Source: Barthelona sp. PCE
Lineage: Eukaryota; Metamonada: BaSk clade
Assembly (NCBI GenBank): GCA_040285745.1
Contig: JAUFOR010000002.1
Location: 1,922,001 to 1,986,000, forward strand
Direction: 5' to 3'
Length of the DNA stretch: 64,000 nt
Shown one piece after another: positions 55,101 to 62,927 of this stretch (position 1 is the first letter of the stretch; each line of letters begins with the position of its first letter). The notes under the pieces are model-generated. The model saw nothing but the letters and a program-made list of their open reading frames with translations, did not search any database and had not been told where the DNA came from. The position numbers and the translations under genes are program-made.

Positions 55101-56992
55101 AACGTTGCATTTTGACAATAGATCATATCCACAGCACAAGATCCAGACAAATGAGAATTTTTGACATTCAAACTCACTTCTAAATCTGCATCAGCGTGCT
55201 GCTGATATATATAGAACATCATGGTATGGTCTTCAACATCAATACTTGAATTTTCAATGATAATTTCACTAGAGACTTGCATTGCAGCAAAAAATCCTTT
55301 CTCTCCAATAGATCTAGACGATATGTTACTGTTTTTGAATACCATCTTGTTGTTTTCTCCGAACAGAATAACAAACATTACACCATCTATTAATACATTA
55401 GAAAAAATTGCATTGTCTAAATGAATATTATGAACATGGTTAGTAAAGTTATAAAAAAAGCAATTAGCTATATGTGAATCAATGATACGTATCGATGTCT
55501 TATCTGCATATTCGATGGGAATTAAATCACGTTTTGTGTTGATAAAAGAACCATTAATAATTTTACCATGAATAGAAAATTTTGAAATATTAGTAAATGA
55601 AACATCATTTAGCTCTATCTCAACTGGACTAACAATTTCTATGAAAGTTGTTGCAATTAAATTACTAAATGATGAGTGAGAAATTTTCACCGTCGGTATA
55701 TGAAGGTAAAATTCAACACTAGCAACAGAGATGACAAACCTTGGCATGATCATTGGTGTATCTTCATCCATCAACCCTTCAATAACAATATCTGAGAATG
55801 AAGCACTTTGTGAAACTCCAATATTCCAGTGTATACCTGTAAAAAAGATATTTTGATTGAAAGTGAACTTGTTGACCTCAATATTATCTACAACCGTTAT
55901 TATATTAGCTGCGTTCTGAAAATCTATCTCTTGAATAAAAAAATCTCCCCCTTCAAAGTTTGCTGACGTATGTAACGTGAGTTTACCCATTCTACACACT
56001 CCCCACTGAAGAAGGATGAGCTCTTCAGTTTCTATATCGCCAATATGAAGCTCTGCACCAAACGAATTTCTGAAACTCATCTGGATGCGATCAAAAGTCA
56101 ACGAATGTACCATTAATGAGTATACGTTCTTTATCCTAAACTCCTCTCCGTATACATGTAGTAAATCATTGTTCTGGTCTTTGAATACTATTGGCGCGGC
56201 AGAATCAATGCTAATAATATTGTGCATATTAGAGGGGTCACTCTTACAAATAAATATATATTCATGCTCATTATCAGATAAATCAGTCAGATCATCATTG
56301 ATTTGATAGTATCCAATTGAAATATTAATGTTAACATATTGTGAAAGTTCAAAAATAAGTTTAACATTTTCTTCTTCCACCCAACTATCATTGATATATG
56401 TACTCCAAATCTCAAACGTTGTCAATGTGTTTGATCCAACATTTATATCTAAATCACGGACGTTTATATACATTGATCCTGCAACGTTATTGCACAAAAG
56501 CTTACTAGTTACTAAATATGATGATCTCCCTGAAGATACAGTTGAGTCATAGACTGATAAATCATCTGCATCGAATAAACCGTTGTTTATGCTTACTAAA
56601 GAAGAATTAAAACGAACTATATCAGCTGTATTTGATCCTTCTATATATACCGTTAGATCTAGAAAGTATATGACAAGTTCAGAACTGCCTTTGATCAAGT
56701 TACTTATTGTTAGTGTGGCTTCAGTATCTGCCTTTGCAAAAAAATGTGATATTCCATCACCAGTATATGTTGAGAAATCGTATTGGTAATTGTAATTCCC
56801 CTTGAGCAACATGTAAACATAAGACTCATCTGAGTTGTGTTGAAAATATGATTCAATCGAAGGATAGATATCTTCATCTACATCCAATGGTTTTGAAGCG
56901 TCTATGATGATTTCAAAGTCAGGATCATCAAAATCGCTCGCAAATGCAGAGCCCAAAAGACAGAATACTCCAATAAATAGAATGAAATGCAT
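52121..56992 (-). CDS. Beta-helix surface protein with multi-span membrane domain
   Basis: 1623 residues from the ATG at 56992 (the open frame continues to a TTG at 57016). The N terminus is a signal peptide: a hydrophobic stretch ending SAFAS. Residues about 140-850 are strand/turn repeats typical of pectin-lyase-like beta-helices with many Asn-glycosylation sites. Residues about 1020-1210 are Cys-rich (CNVCPLG, CEDCEHF). From about 1222 to the end there are about nine hydrophobic segments, so the C-terminal third is a polytopic membrane domain, followed by a short acidic cytoplasmic tail. I cannot name a family; receptor, channel or transporter are all possible. A 7-codon upstream ORF (57024-57004) overlaps the leader. 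Confidence 0.8.
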   Translation of the reverse strand: MHFILFIGVFCLLGSAFASDFDDPDFEIIIDASKPLDVDEDIYPSIESYFQHNSDESYVYMLLKGNYNYQYDFSTYTGDGISHFFAKADTEATLTISNLIKGSSELVIYFLDLTVYIEGSNTADIVRFNSSLVSINNGLFDADDLSVYDSTVSSGRSSYLVTSKLLCNNVAGSMYINVRDLDINVGSNTLTTFEIWSTYINDSWVEEENVKLIFELSQYVNINISIGYYQINDDLTDLSDNEHEYIFICKSDPSNMHNIISIDSAAPIVFKDQNNDLLHVYGEEFRIKNVYSLMVHSLTFDRIQMSFRNSFGAELHIGDIETEELILLQWGVCRMGKLTLHTSANFEGGDFFIQEIDFQNAANIITVVDNIEVNKFTFNQNIFFTGIHWNIGVSQSASFSDIVIEGLMDEDTPMIMPRFVISVASVEFYLHIPTVKISHSSFSNLIATTFIEIVSPVEIELNDVSFTNISKFSIHGKIINGSFINTKRDLIPIEYADKTSIRIIDSHIANCFFYNFTNHVHNIHLDNAIFSNVLIDGVMFVILFGENNKMVFKNSNISSRSIGEKGFFAAMQVSSEIIIENSSIDVEDHTMMFYIYQQHADADLEVSLNVKNSHLSGSCAVDMIYCQNATLTAVLDNVVFETRGKSELSGVFDGSYLKFTMINTVTVLNTHSIGYSGFINAFDDCLLLMEDNSVLKGINVHGGFGGFIYGTNLTVFYGRNTEISVVNSSGAYGTLFGAYDANFVAMNGGNLLLEIDNSLTKAYGSILFASLWFRVDHTRSTYDSITFSIINHTFEDIESRHVPIGTLCGDIVCSHFAYKSNDMPNGLKLDAAVPLPNGFHITGCYLDGKAPGNYTDYMPESFKDDSLESRTKNKYLVGFFKDRMNCFTEETDVIHSIVPFQQVEISEDDDFTVFDIIYFVQNADVGFAETISRAPMILTYRNITTASECVKPEYYKKNDNIVVDFREDIRNTIKSGSHIAAILRFSVRVPLITRISRLEENPVTIHWRNTEFTQNLALPGCDAGYEFDGEFCNVCPLGKVQIVNNVNVACISLENHPDRLTTEEYYVNSGWFAHEVAVLNETVYPDNNCNNDRICISDNVKECVKTKGFGRLIDESRANVVAYCQPFESVNEVRCQRLSYCVGGDVHSGYSGMHWSLSKHFGEPVTKLPMENTGCSASRCGYQCEDCEHFMWEQTDNTYLLNKGYELARDPLSGSCVMCFGKFILYILLIVGIALMLLIVLAAYRSEAIAVPIYKYFFPNQIKYLTSEFESVQRSRVFFKIVLLFAPLVFSSIGISLNMGSATAPSVFRKRLTSFFSLISSQTAIFACLQRIKPEHVNDLKLYQAYSLESLNGIDWSIFMTVIYLVIIYSPLAYHYIDKFFRHRRYIGNNIHTLRLRDEVKYRSHRSIFEALFLLWSPTILQYGITIMIFTTGADNKTRSLIDLRNTISSLQSFGNILIGLIILSIIVIQTYFLIDKSSTGSFASSGLCKRFNYWDILLLQIRSLLLSGLALLARYGIPILFIFLAMYSIMVLMLRPYVSTANNILCAKISTTLSVVLSVTMIIENNEIGLIIVIVAMCGIIAMVFVFTVDPEIIEQNEKEQEVDLNDPKSKKMLELIFQSNI

Positions 56993-57276
56993 AAGAATAG
57001 TTATTACAAGTTCCAATTTGACATTCGATTTTCTGACTTAGATTCCCCCCGTTTTGGTTTCTAAGTCCCGCTTTTTAGTAATAAAATTTTCATTTAAGCG
57101 ACCTTTAATGTAGTGGTTTTTGCAGGCTTCCTTTTATAGCACTTTGAGCCAACAAATAACTTTAATATTTGCTGTAGCTACAGTGATTCCCCTAAAATTA
57201 TTCAAAGTTAGCTGTACAACAATAGTGGTTCTGATTTCACATACTATATCTCTTTCGCGGGTTAAACATAAAACTT

Positions 57277-59433
57277 ATGCCGCAGAAACCAAAAACACGG
57301 GGCGTTATAACCGCAGAGCAGCTTATGAAGGAGATTGACTCCGTTAAAACCCTGACTAGTCAGCATTCCGACAATATAGAGGCTCGTAGGCTTAACCACA
57401 CCATAAAACTTGCCACAGATCTATTGGGTAACGTGAGTAAGGAGATTGATGATAACGCAAGCATAGCTCCTTTGCAACAAGAGCTGACTCAGTTTTTAGC
57501 ATGTTTACGTTGCGCGCCTGAAGCTTTTGAGGCGCAACCGTCATGCTTCTGCATGTTCAGGGGTCGTAACATGGGTAGAAGTATCGATGGGTACAGAGAA
57601 CAATTCACAGATGCACTTTATGGTCTTTTAACCTCTGTATCCGTTACAATGGGTCGTCGGTCTGCAGTTTACGTTAACGAGTTGAGTGAGCGACTGTCAA
57701 AACTGGCCCTGGCACTGCCCACATTCGATTTTTCTATCAAAACCATGGAAGAAGCATTGATTGCACATTTACAAGCAGAAAGGTTATTCTACGGTCACGA
57801 GTGCGAAGAAAATCATTATCTTGCGATGAAAAAGTACCTTGAGGCGGCAGAATTTGGTTATGCACCAAGTATGTTGAGAGTTTTTAAATGTTATAGAGAA
57901 GGTATTGGATGTACTGCATCAATTTCTAATGCCTTAAAGTATCTTGACAAGGCAGTTGAGGAGGAGTACGCTCCTGCTTTGTCAATGATGGGTGAATTGT
58001 ATGATGATGGTATACCTGAATATATAGACATTGATTTGGCCAAGGCACAAGATTTTTTCAAGAAAGCAATGGAAGGAGGTGATTTGAAAGCGGTTGTTGA
58101 ACTTGGTCTCTTGTTTGAACAATACGCACGTTCTTCATTTGAATGTTATCGGAAGATGTTATTGAAAGAGAATTTTAAAGGAATTTTTACAGAAAAAGGA
58201 TATTTTGGATCTAATCTTAGTGAAATTCCTGAATTTGAGGGAATTAACGACGTTAAAACAAAATATACAGTGCCTCCAACGAATACATCTGAAGAAATGA
58301 AGGTTCAAGTTCAGTCATACCTTTCACAAGCTATTAGGTATTATGATGAGGCTTCCAGACGAGGTAGTTTAACAGCATTTAATAATTTAGGTGTTATCTT
58401 TAGTGATTTGGAACCAATGGTTGACAAATCATTACTTAAGAAGAGACAGACTGCTAAGGAATATAGAGAAGAAATTGCTTTTGATAATTATACTAGGGCT
58501 AGTTCAAGAGGACTCGCGGTTGCCACATTTCATCTTGCACAGTATTATTTAGATGGGAAGGCTTGTATACAATCCACAGTACAGGCTCTGGATAGATTCA
58601 AAGAAGCGCTTGAGCAAGGGTACATTGTTGACAAGTGTTGTGTTCAAATTTCTGTGTGTTTAACTCAGTTGAACAGGGCAGACGAGGCTGTGTCATATCT
58701 CCGCCGTGCTGTAGATCTCGGTAACCCTAACGCTTGTTATTTACTTGCACAGATGTATAGTAAGGGTAAGGGAGTTGAGATTTCTTCAGCAACTGCTCTT
58801 TCCCTGTTGGAAAAGGGAGGTAAACTAAATCAAGTCGACTGTCTATTGGAACTGGGTAATATATATTTCAGTGGTTTGTTGGGAATGAAACCTTATGCAG
58901 CTGCAGCTTTCCATTATTATGAAAAGGCTGCACTTATTGGTAGCAGTGAAGCAATGAATGCGCTAGCCTTGTTGTTGGAGACGTCTCAGGATATTGGTAG
59001 CGAGGATTATCCCAGTAGAATGTTTTTTGGAAATTTATCAAAAGAAGATCGTATTAGTCATGCTATTTTTTGGTATAAACAAGCAAAGTTACTGGAAAAT
59101 TCTGATGCTATTGCTAACTTGGCCGATTTATTATACAAATTATTATATTCAGGTGAAGTTCATCTTACTCCAGAGAGAATTTGTATTGTAGAAAAATTGG
59201 TTGAGAATCATTCAAATTTTGACAAAGCAGATAAGTTATTGGAGCTCAACAGACTCAAAACAATGGATGAGTTCCAACCCGCTCAGGTGAGACGTAATAC
59301 AGTTAGAATAGAAGAACCTGTTGTTGATAAAGAAGAGGAACCCGAGGTTGAGGAGGTTGCAAGTGTTGCATCAGAGTCTTCCAAGGAAGCTGTTGGTGTT
59401 AAACAGGAGAGAAGAGTTGCTGTTGCTTTGTAA
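57277..59433 (+). CDS. Sel1-repeat protein
   Basis: 718 residues. An N-terminal helical region (about 1-165) precedes two blocks of Sel1-like repeats (A-xx-G-x-xxAxxxLGxxYxxGxGV pattern): about 175-280 and 355-585. Examples are the AAEFGYAPSM, AVEEEYAPAL, ASRRGSLTAF and AVDLGNPNAC units. The C-terminal 50 residues are Glu/Val-rich and disordered. Sel1 repeats are alpha-alpha solenoids that act as adaptors, for example in ER-associated degradation and in signalling. There is no signal peptide or membrane span, so a cytosolic adaptor is more likely than an ER Hrd3/Sel1L role. The next gene begins 47 bases after its stop. Confidence 0.88.
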   Translation: MPQKPKTRGVITAEQLMKEIDSVKTLTSQHSDNIEARRLNHTIKLATDLLGNVSKEIDDNASIAPLQQELTQFLACLRCAPEAFEAQPSCFCMFRGRNMGRSIDGYREQFTDALYGLLTSVSVTMGRRSAVYVNELSERLSKLALALPTFDFSIKTMEEALIAHLQAERLFYGHECEENHYLAMKKYLEAAEFGYAPSMLRVFKCYREGIGCTASISNALKYLDKAVEEEYAPALSMMGELYDDGIPEYIDIDLAKAQDFFKKAMEGGDLKAVVELGLLFEQYARSSFECYRKMLLKENFKGIFTEKGYFGSNLSEIPEFEGINDVKTKYTVPPTNTSEEMKVQVQSYLSQAIRYYDEASRRGSLTAFNNLGVIFSDLEPMVDKSLLKKRQTAKEYREEIAFDNYTRASSRGLAVATFHLAQYYLDGKACIQSTVQALDRFKEALEQGYIVDKCCVQISVCLTQLNRADEAVSYLRRAVDLGNPNACYLLAQMYSKGKGVEISSATALSLLEKGGKLNQVDCLLELGNIYFSGLLGMKPYAAAAFHYYEKAALIGSSEAMNALALLLETSQDIGSEDYPSRMFFGNLSKEDRISHAIFWYKQAKLLENSDAIANLADLLYKLLYSGEVHLTPERICIVEKLVENHSNFDKADKLLELNRLKTMDEFQPAQVRRNTVRIEEPVVDKEEEPEVEEVASVASESSKEAVGVKQERRVAVAL

Positions 59434-59480
59434 ACCATAAAATATTTTTTTCCTTTCTACAAATCCTTTTGTAAACACAG

Positions 59481-60176
59481 ATGGGATTTGGTAAGAGCAA
59501 AAACACATTAAGCGGAAAATCTAAGTCGTTTGGCAGTAGCAAGTCAGGTGGTCAGAAGAAAAAGGGCTTTGGATCAAACAAGAAGTCATTCAGTGGCAGT
59601 AAAGAGACCACTGGGAGCAGCAAATTCAAAAAATCTTCTTCCTTTAAGTCAAAAGAGAAATCATCTGGCTCAAAATTTAAATCTTTTAAATCTAACAAGA
59701 AAGAGGAGTCTGAGACATCTGAGAAGAAGGGTAAGTGGGGATCTAAAAAGAAATCCTCATCATGGGGATCCAAAAACAAAAACAAGAGTGAGGAATCAGA
59801 GGAATCAGATGTTTGTCTCAAATTCCTCAAAGGAGACTGTCAGATGGGCAGTACATGCGGGGCAGCGCATCTTGCACACCCGTTTACGTTCTATGAAGGG
59901 TATGAAAGCACTGTTGCAATTCCATTTTCATTACTACGATATTCATCATTTGTTAAAGATAAGAAACATATCAATGCCATCATCAAGCAGAATAGTCTGA
60001 GCGGGAAGAGATCACCAATTGCAAAGAATCGAAAGAGTAATCCAAAAGATGAGGAGAATGAAGATGTTAATTTTTGGTCAATGCCTCCAGTATTCCAGTC
60101 AGTTGAGTCTGGTACTAAGCACTATACAAATGCTAACTTTTCACAAGGCATTCCGATTCTACCACCTCCATTTTAA
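59481..60176 (+). CDS. CCCH zinc-finger protein with low-complexity N terminus
   Basis: 231 residues. Residues 1-110 are almost entirely Lys, Ser, Gly and Phe with KSF/GSK repeats and are surely disordered. One CCCH-type finger follows near 113-131 (Cys-x7-Cys-x5-Cys-x3-His), a fold that usually binds RNA. The C-terminal 100 residues include a short hydrophobic segment and a polar tail. The low-complexity K/S/G/F arm resembles condensate-forming or RNA-binding regions. I recognise no orthologue. It is convergent with the coiled-coil gene at 60201, 24 bases between stops. Confidence 0.75.
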   Translation: MGFGKSKNTLSGKSKSFGSSKSGGQKKKGFGSNKKSFSGSKETTGSSKFKKSSSFKSKEKSSGSKFKSFKSNKKEESETSEKKGKWGSKKKSSSWGSKNKNKSEESEESDVCLKFLKGDCQMGSTCGAAHLAHPFTFYEGYESTVAIPFSLLRYSSFVKDKKHINAIIKQNSLSGKRSPIAKNRKSNPKDEENEDVNFWSMPPVFQSVESGTKHYTNANFSQGIPILPPPF

Positions 60177-60200
60177 TTAATTAAATTTTTTTATTAATAT

Positions 60201-62525
60201 TTATTGATCAATGATTTTGTTCCATTTTTCGTTGTTCTTCTGAAGCTCAAGAGCCATGCGACGAAGGCTTGTTTGATAGCGTTTAACTAAAGCGTTATAT
60301 TCTTCGAATTGTAGTACGCTTTGCTGTTTGTAATTTTCGAATTTTGTTTCTACATTTGCTAATTGAATTTCTTTTGTTGCCATGCCATTTTTGACCATGT
60401 CATACATGTTTGAGAGATTTTCAACCTTGTTTTGAAGACTTACTTTCTTCATTTCCTGTTCATGACATTTTTGAATTTCTGATTGCTTTTCTGTTGTTAA
60501 AGTATTGATTTTTGTCTTTAAATCATTAACAATCAGTTGTAAATCATTAATGATTCCTTCATGTGCAACAATTGTGTGTTCCTTTTTCGAAATTCGAGAC
60601 TTTGCCTTTATCAAATGATCATTCAAAGTATTTGAATCTTCTTTCATTCTGTTTAAATCATCCTTTAACCTGTCCACAACAGCTTCCAGTTCAACAATAG
60701 TTCCAGAATGACTGTGACATGTAGCATCAGCCTCCAACAATTTTTCACTGACATTGTTCAACTCTGCTTGTACATCAACGAGCTGTTTTTCAACTCTTGT
60801 TAATTGATCAATTTGATTATTAGCATTCTCAACAGACTTTTCCAATTTTTTCTCAAGATTACTGTTTGTTTTCATTTGAGTTTCAATCTTTGAGTTCAAA
60901 ACTTCATTCTTTTTGGTTAGATCTTGGTTATCAATAAACATTTTGTCAACAGATGCAGTAAGTTCGCTACAACGTAATTCTAAACTGTGTGAATTGATCA
61001 TGCTAGCATCAAGTTTATCACTTACAGCAGATTTGTCGTCTAGCAATCGAGTTACATACTTCTGATGGCCCTCAAATTCGCTCTTTAGCTCATTTAACTC
61101 ATCATTGACACTTGATGACACTAAAATTTCATTTTCAAGTTTCGTTTCCAATGATTGCTTCTCCATAATGAGATTATTAATCTCATCACCCATCTCTGAA
61201 TTAGAAATGGTCAGTGCTTTGATTGCTTCCTTGACAGAATCATTGTCGAGTTTCAAGCTGGTGTTCTCTCTTTTTGACATTTCCAACTCATCAGATATGG
61301 TGCTCATCCTCATGGAGAGCTTCTCATAACTGTTATTAACGATATCCATATCTGATTTAAGAGAAGTGATAAAGTTACCTTTCTTATCCAAATCTGCGCT
61401 CAGCGAACTGTTATCCTCTTTCAGACGCTCAACTTGACTTTCTAACAAAATGCGCTGATTGTGCATATCATTATTCCTTAATTCACTGTTAGATAAATCA
61501 GTCATCAACCTCTTAACCTCACCCTCAAGTCGAACAACAGTCAGCTCAAGCCCGGAAGATTTCCTTCGCTCGTCTTCTAACTTCACAGTAATGTTTTTGT
61601 TAGCGTTCAAGAGATTGTTATTTTCAGTTTTCAAACCATCAATTGATCCTTGTATCTGATCGTTCACTCTCTTCAGGTTACGTGCAACTGTTTCCTTTGT
61701 AGTTATTGATGCTCTTAGTTCCTTCAGTTCATTGGATTCTACCGTACGTTCTTGTTCTAATATTTGTACTTTTTCACTCATATGTCTGTTTTCACGTTCC
61801 AATGCCTCCTTCTTCTGGGTTACGGTATCACATTCCAACTCAAGCTTCTGTTTGTCATCACAGACACGGTCATATTTGGTTGTTAACTCATTCAATGTGC
61901 GAGTGATTGTAACATTTTTAATCGTAGAATTGTTCAGCTGATCACTAAGTGTGGAGTTGTTTGACTGAACGTTGGACAGCGTTTGCTTTAAATCACGCAT
62001 TTCCTTGGTCTGGATATCGAGGGTTCCCTCAAGTGTAAGTTGATCATTCATATAACTCTCAGTTTTCTTACGGAAGGCATCGTTTTGATCCCTTAGCATT
62101 GTGATCTGTAGTGCTTGGTCCTCTACAACGATTTCTTTTTCATGTACTTGTTGTTCTAGGTGAGTAACACGGGTACCCAGTTCACTTCTCTTCATCTTTT
62201 CTAAATATCCTTTTAAAGTGCTCAGATGAACTTGGAACTCTGTCAATTTGGCCTCTTTAGCCTCCAAAGATGCTTTTAATTCCCTATTTTCATCAGTAAG
62301 ACCGCGTAATAAGTGCGCATCGACGTTAGAATCCACTGATTCATTGAATAACTTTTGTCGAGGGGACATAAGAGATTTAGACATCCTTCGGCTGGATGTT
62401 ATGGGGCTCAGTCGTCTCTCATCGTCATTATTTGTTGTAGGTGTCTCAAGCAAGTTTGCTGGTGTCCTTAAAAGTGGTGCAAATGCCCTTCGAACAGATA
62501 CTGGAGTCGCTAAGCTGCTCGACAT
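60201..62525 (-). CDS. Long coiled-coil protein, cytoskeletal-type
   Basis: 774 residues from the ATG at 62525; an in-frame ATG at 62675 would add 50 residues of leader-like sequence that I consider untranslated. The first 70 residues are basic, Ser/Thr/Pro-rich, with several SP/TP sites (LSPITSS, SLMSPRQ), as in mitotic-kinase substrates. Residues about 80-770 are an almost continuous heptad coiled coil rich in Lys, Glu, Asn and Leu. Such proteins build centrosome, kinetochore or flagellar structures. No specific orthologue can be named because coiled coils diverge quickly. Confidence 0.75.
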   Translation of the reverse strand: MSSSLATPVSVRRAFAPLLRTPANLLETPTTNNDDERRLSPITSSRRMSKSLMSPRQKLFNESVDSNVDAHLLRGLTDENRELKASLEAKEAKLTEFQVHLSTLKGYLEKMKRSELGTRVTHLEQQVHEKEIVVEDQALQITMLRDQNDAFRKKTESYMNDQLTLEGTLDIQTKEMRDLKQTLSNVQSNNSTLSDQLNNSTIKNVTITRTLNELTTKYDRVCDDKQKLELECDTVTQKKEALERENRHMSEKVQILEQERTVESNELKELRASITTKETVARNLKRVNDQIQGSIDGLKTENNNLLNANKNITVKLEDERRKSSGLELTVVRLEGEVKRLMTDLSNSELRNNDMHNQRILLESQVERLKEDNSSLSADLDKKGNFITSLKSDMDIVNNSYEKLSMRMSTISDELEMSKRENTSLKLDNDSVKEAIKALTISNSEMGDEINNLIMEKQSLETKLENEILVSSSVNDELNELKSEFEGHQKYVTRLLDDKSAVSDKLDASMINSHSLELRCSELTASVDKMFIDNQDLTKKNEVLNSKIETQMKTNSNLEKKLEKSVENANNQIDQLTRVEKQLVDVQAELNNVSEKLLEADATCHSHSGTIVELEAVVDRLKDDLNRMKEDSNTLNDHLIKAKSRISKKEHTIVAHEGIINDLQLIVNDLKTKINTLTTEKQSEIQKCHEQEMKKVSLQNKVENLSNMYDMVKNGMATKEIQLANVETKFENYKQQSVLQFEEYNALVKRYQTSLRRMALELQKNNEKWNKIIDQ

Positions 62526-62927
62526 AATATTCAACCGTATAAATGATGGGAAAAAAGTTAAACATTCAAGTTTGTTTGAAGCAATTTTAGCAGCGTAGAA
62601 ATAGTTTTTCAATCGTTTTGCATGACTAAGGCTGAAGTATTTCTTTCTTATACAATTTGAATGGAACACAGTCATTATAACTTAAAGTTTGATAGATTAT
62701 GGTCATATGTATTGCTCGATTGAGGGAAAACAGCAAAGATCGGTGAGGTTTATTGGCTTTTTATAAATAAAGAGAAACGAAAGCTGTGGTGCCAGGCATG
62801 TTCGAACTTTATAGAAAGGATAGTTAACTTGTCAAAATCCCGTGCTAAACTTCAATAAAGTAGATTTGAAGCGTTTAAAAACACTGTAATTGTATACTAT
62901 GTTGTTGTATTGTTTTTTGCCCTTTTC

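Noticed and set aside
62526-62675. N-terminal extension of the long coiled-coil protein from the ATG at 62675
   Set aside because: The 50 added residues look like translated leader, while the ATG at 62525 begins a Ser/Pro-rich N terminus typical of such proteins.
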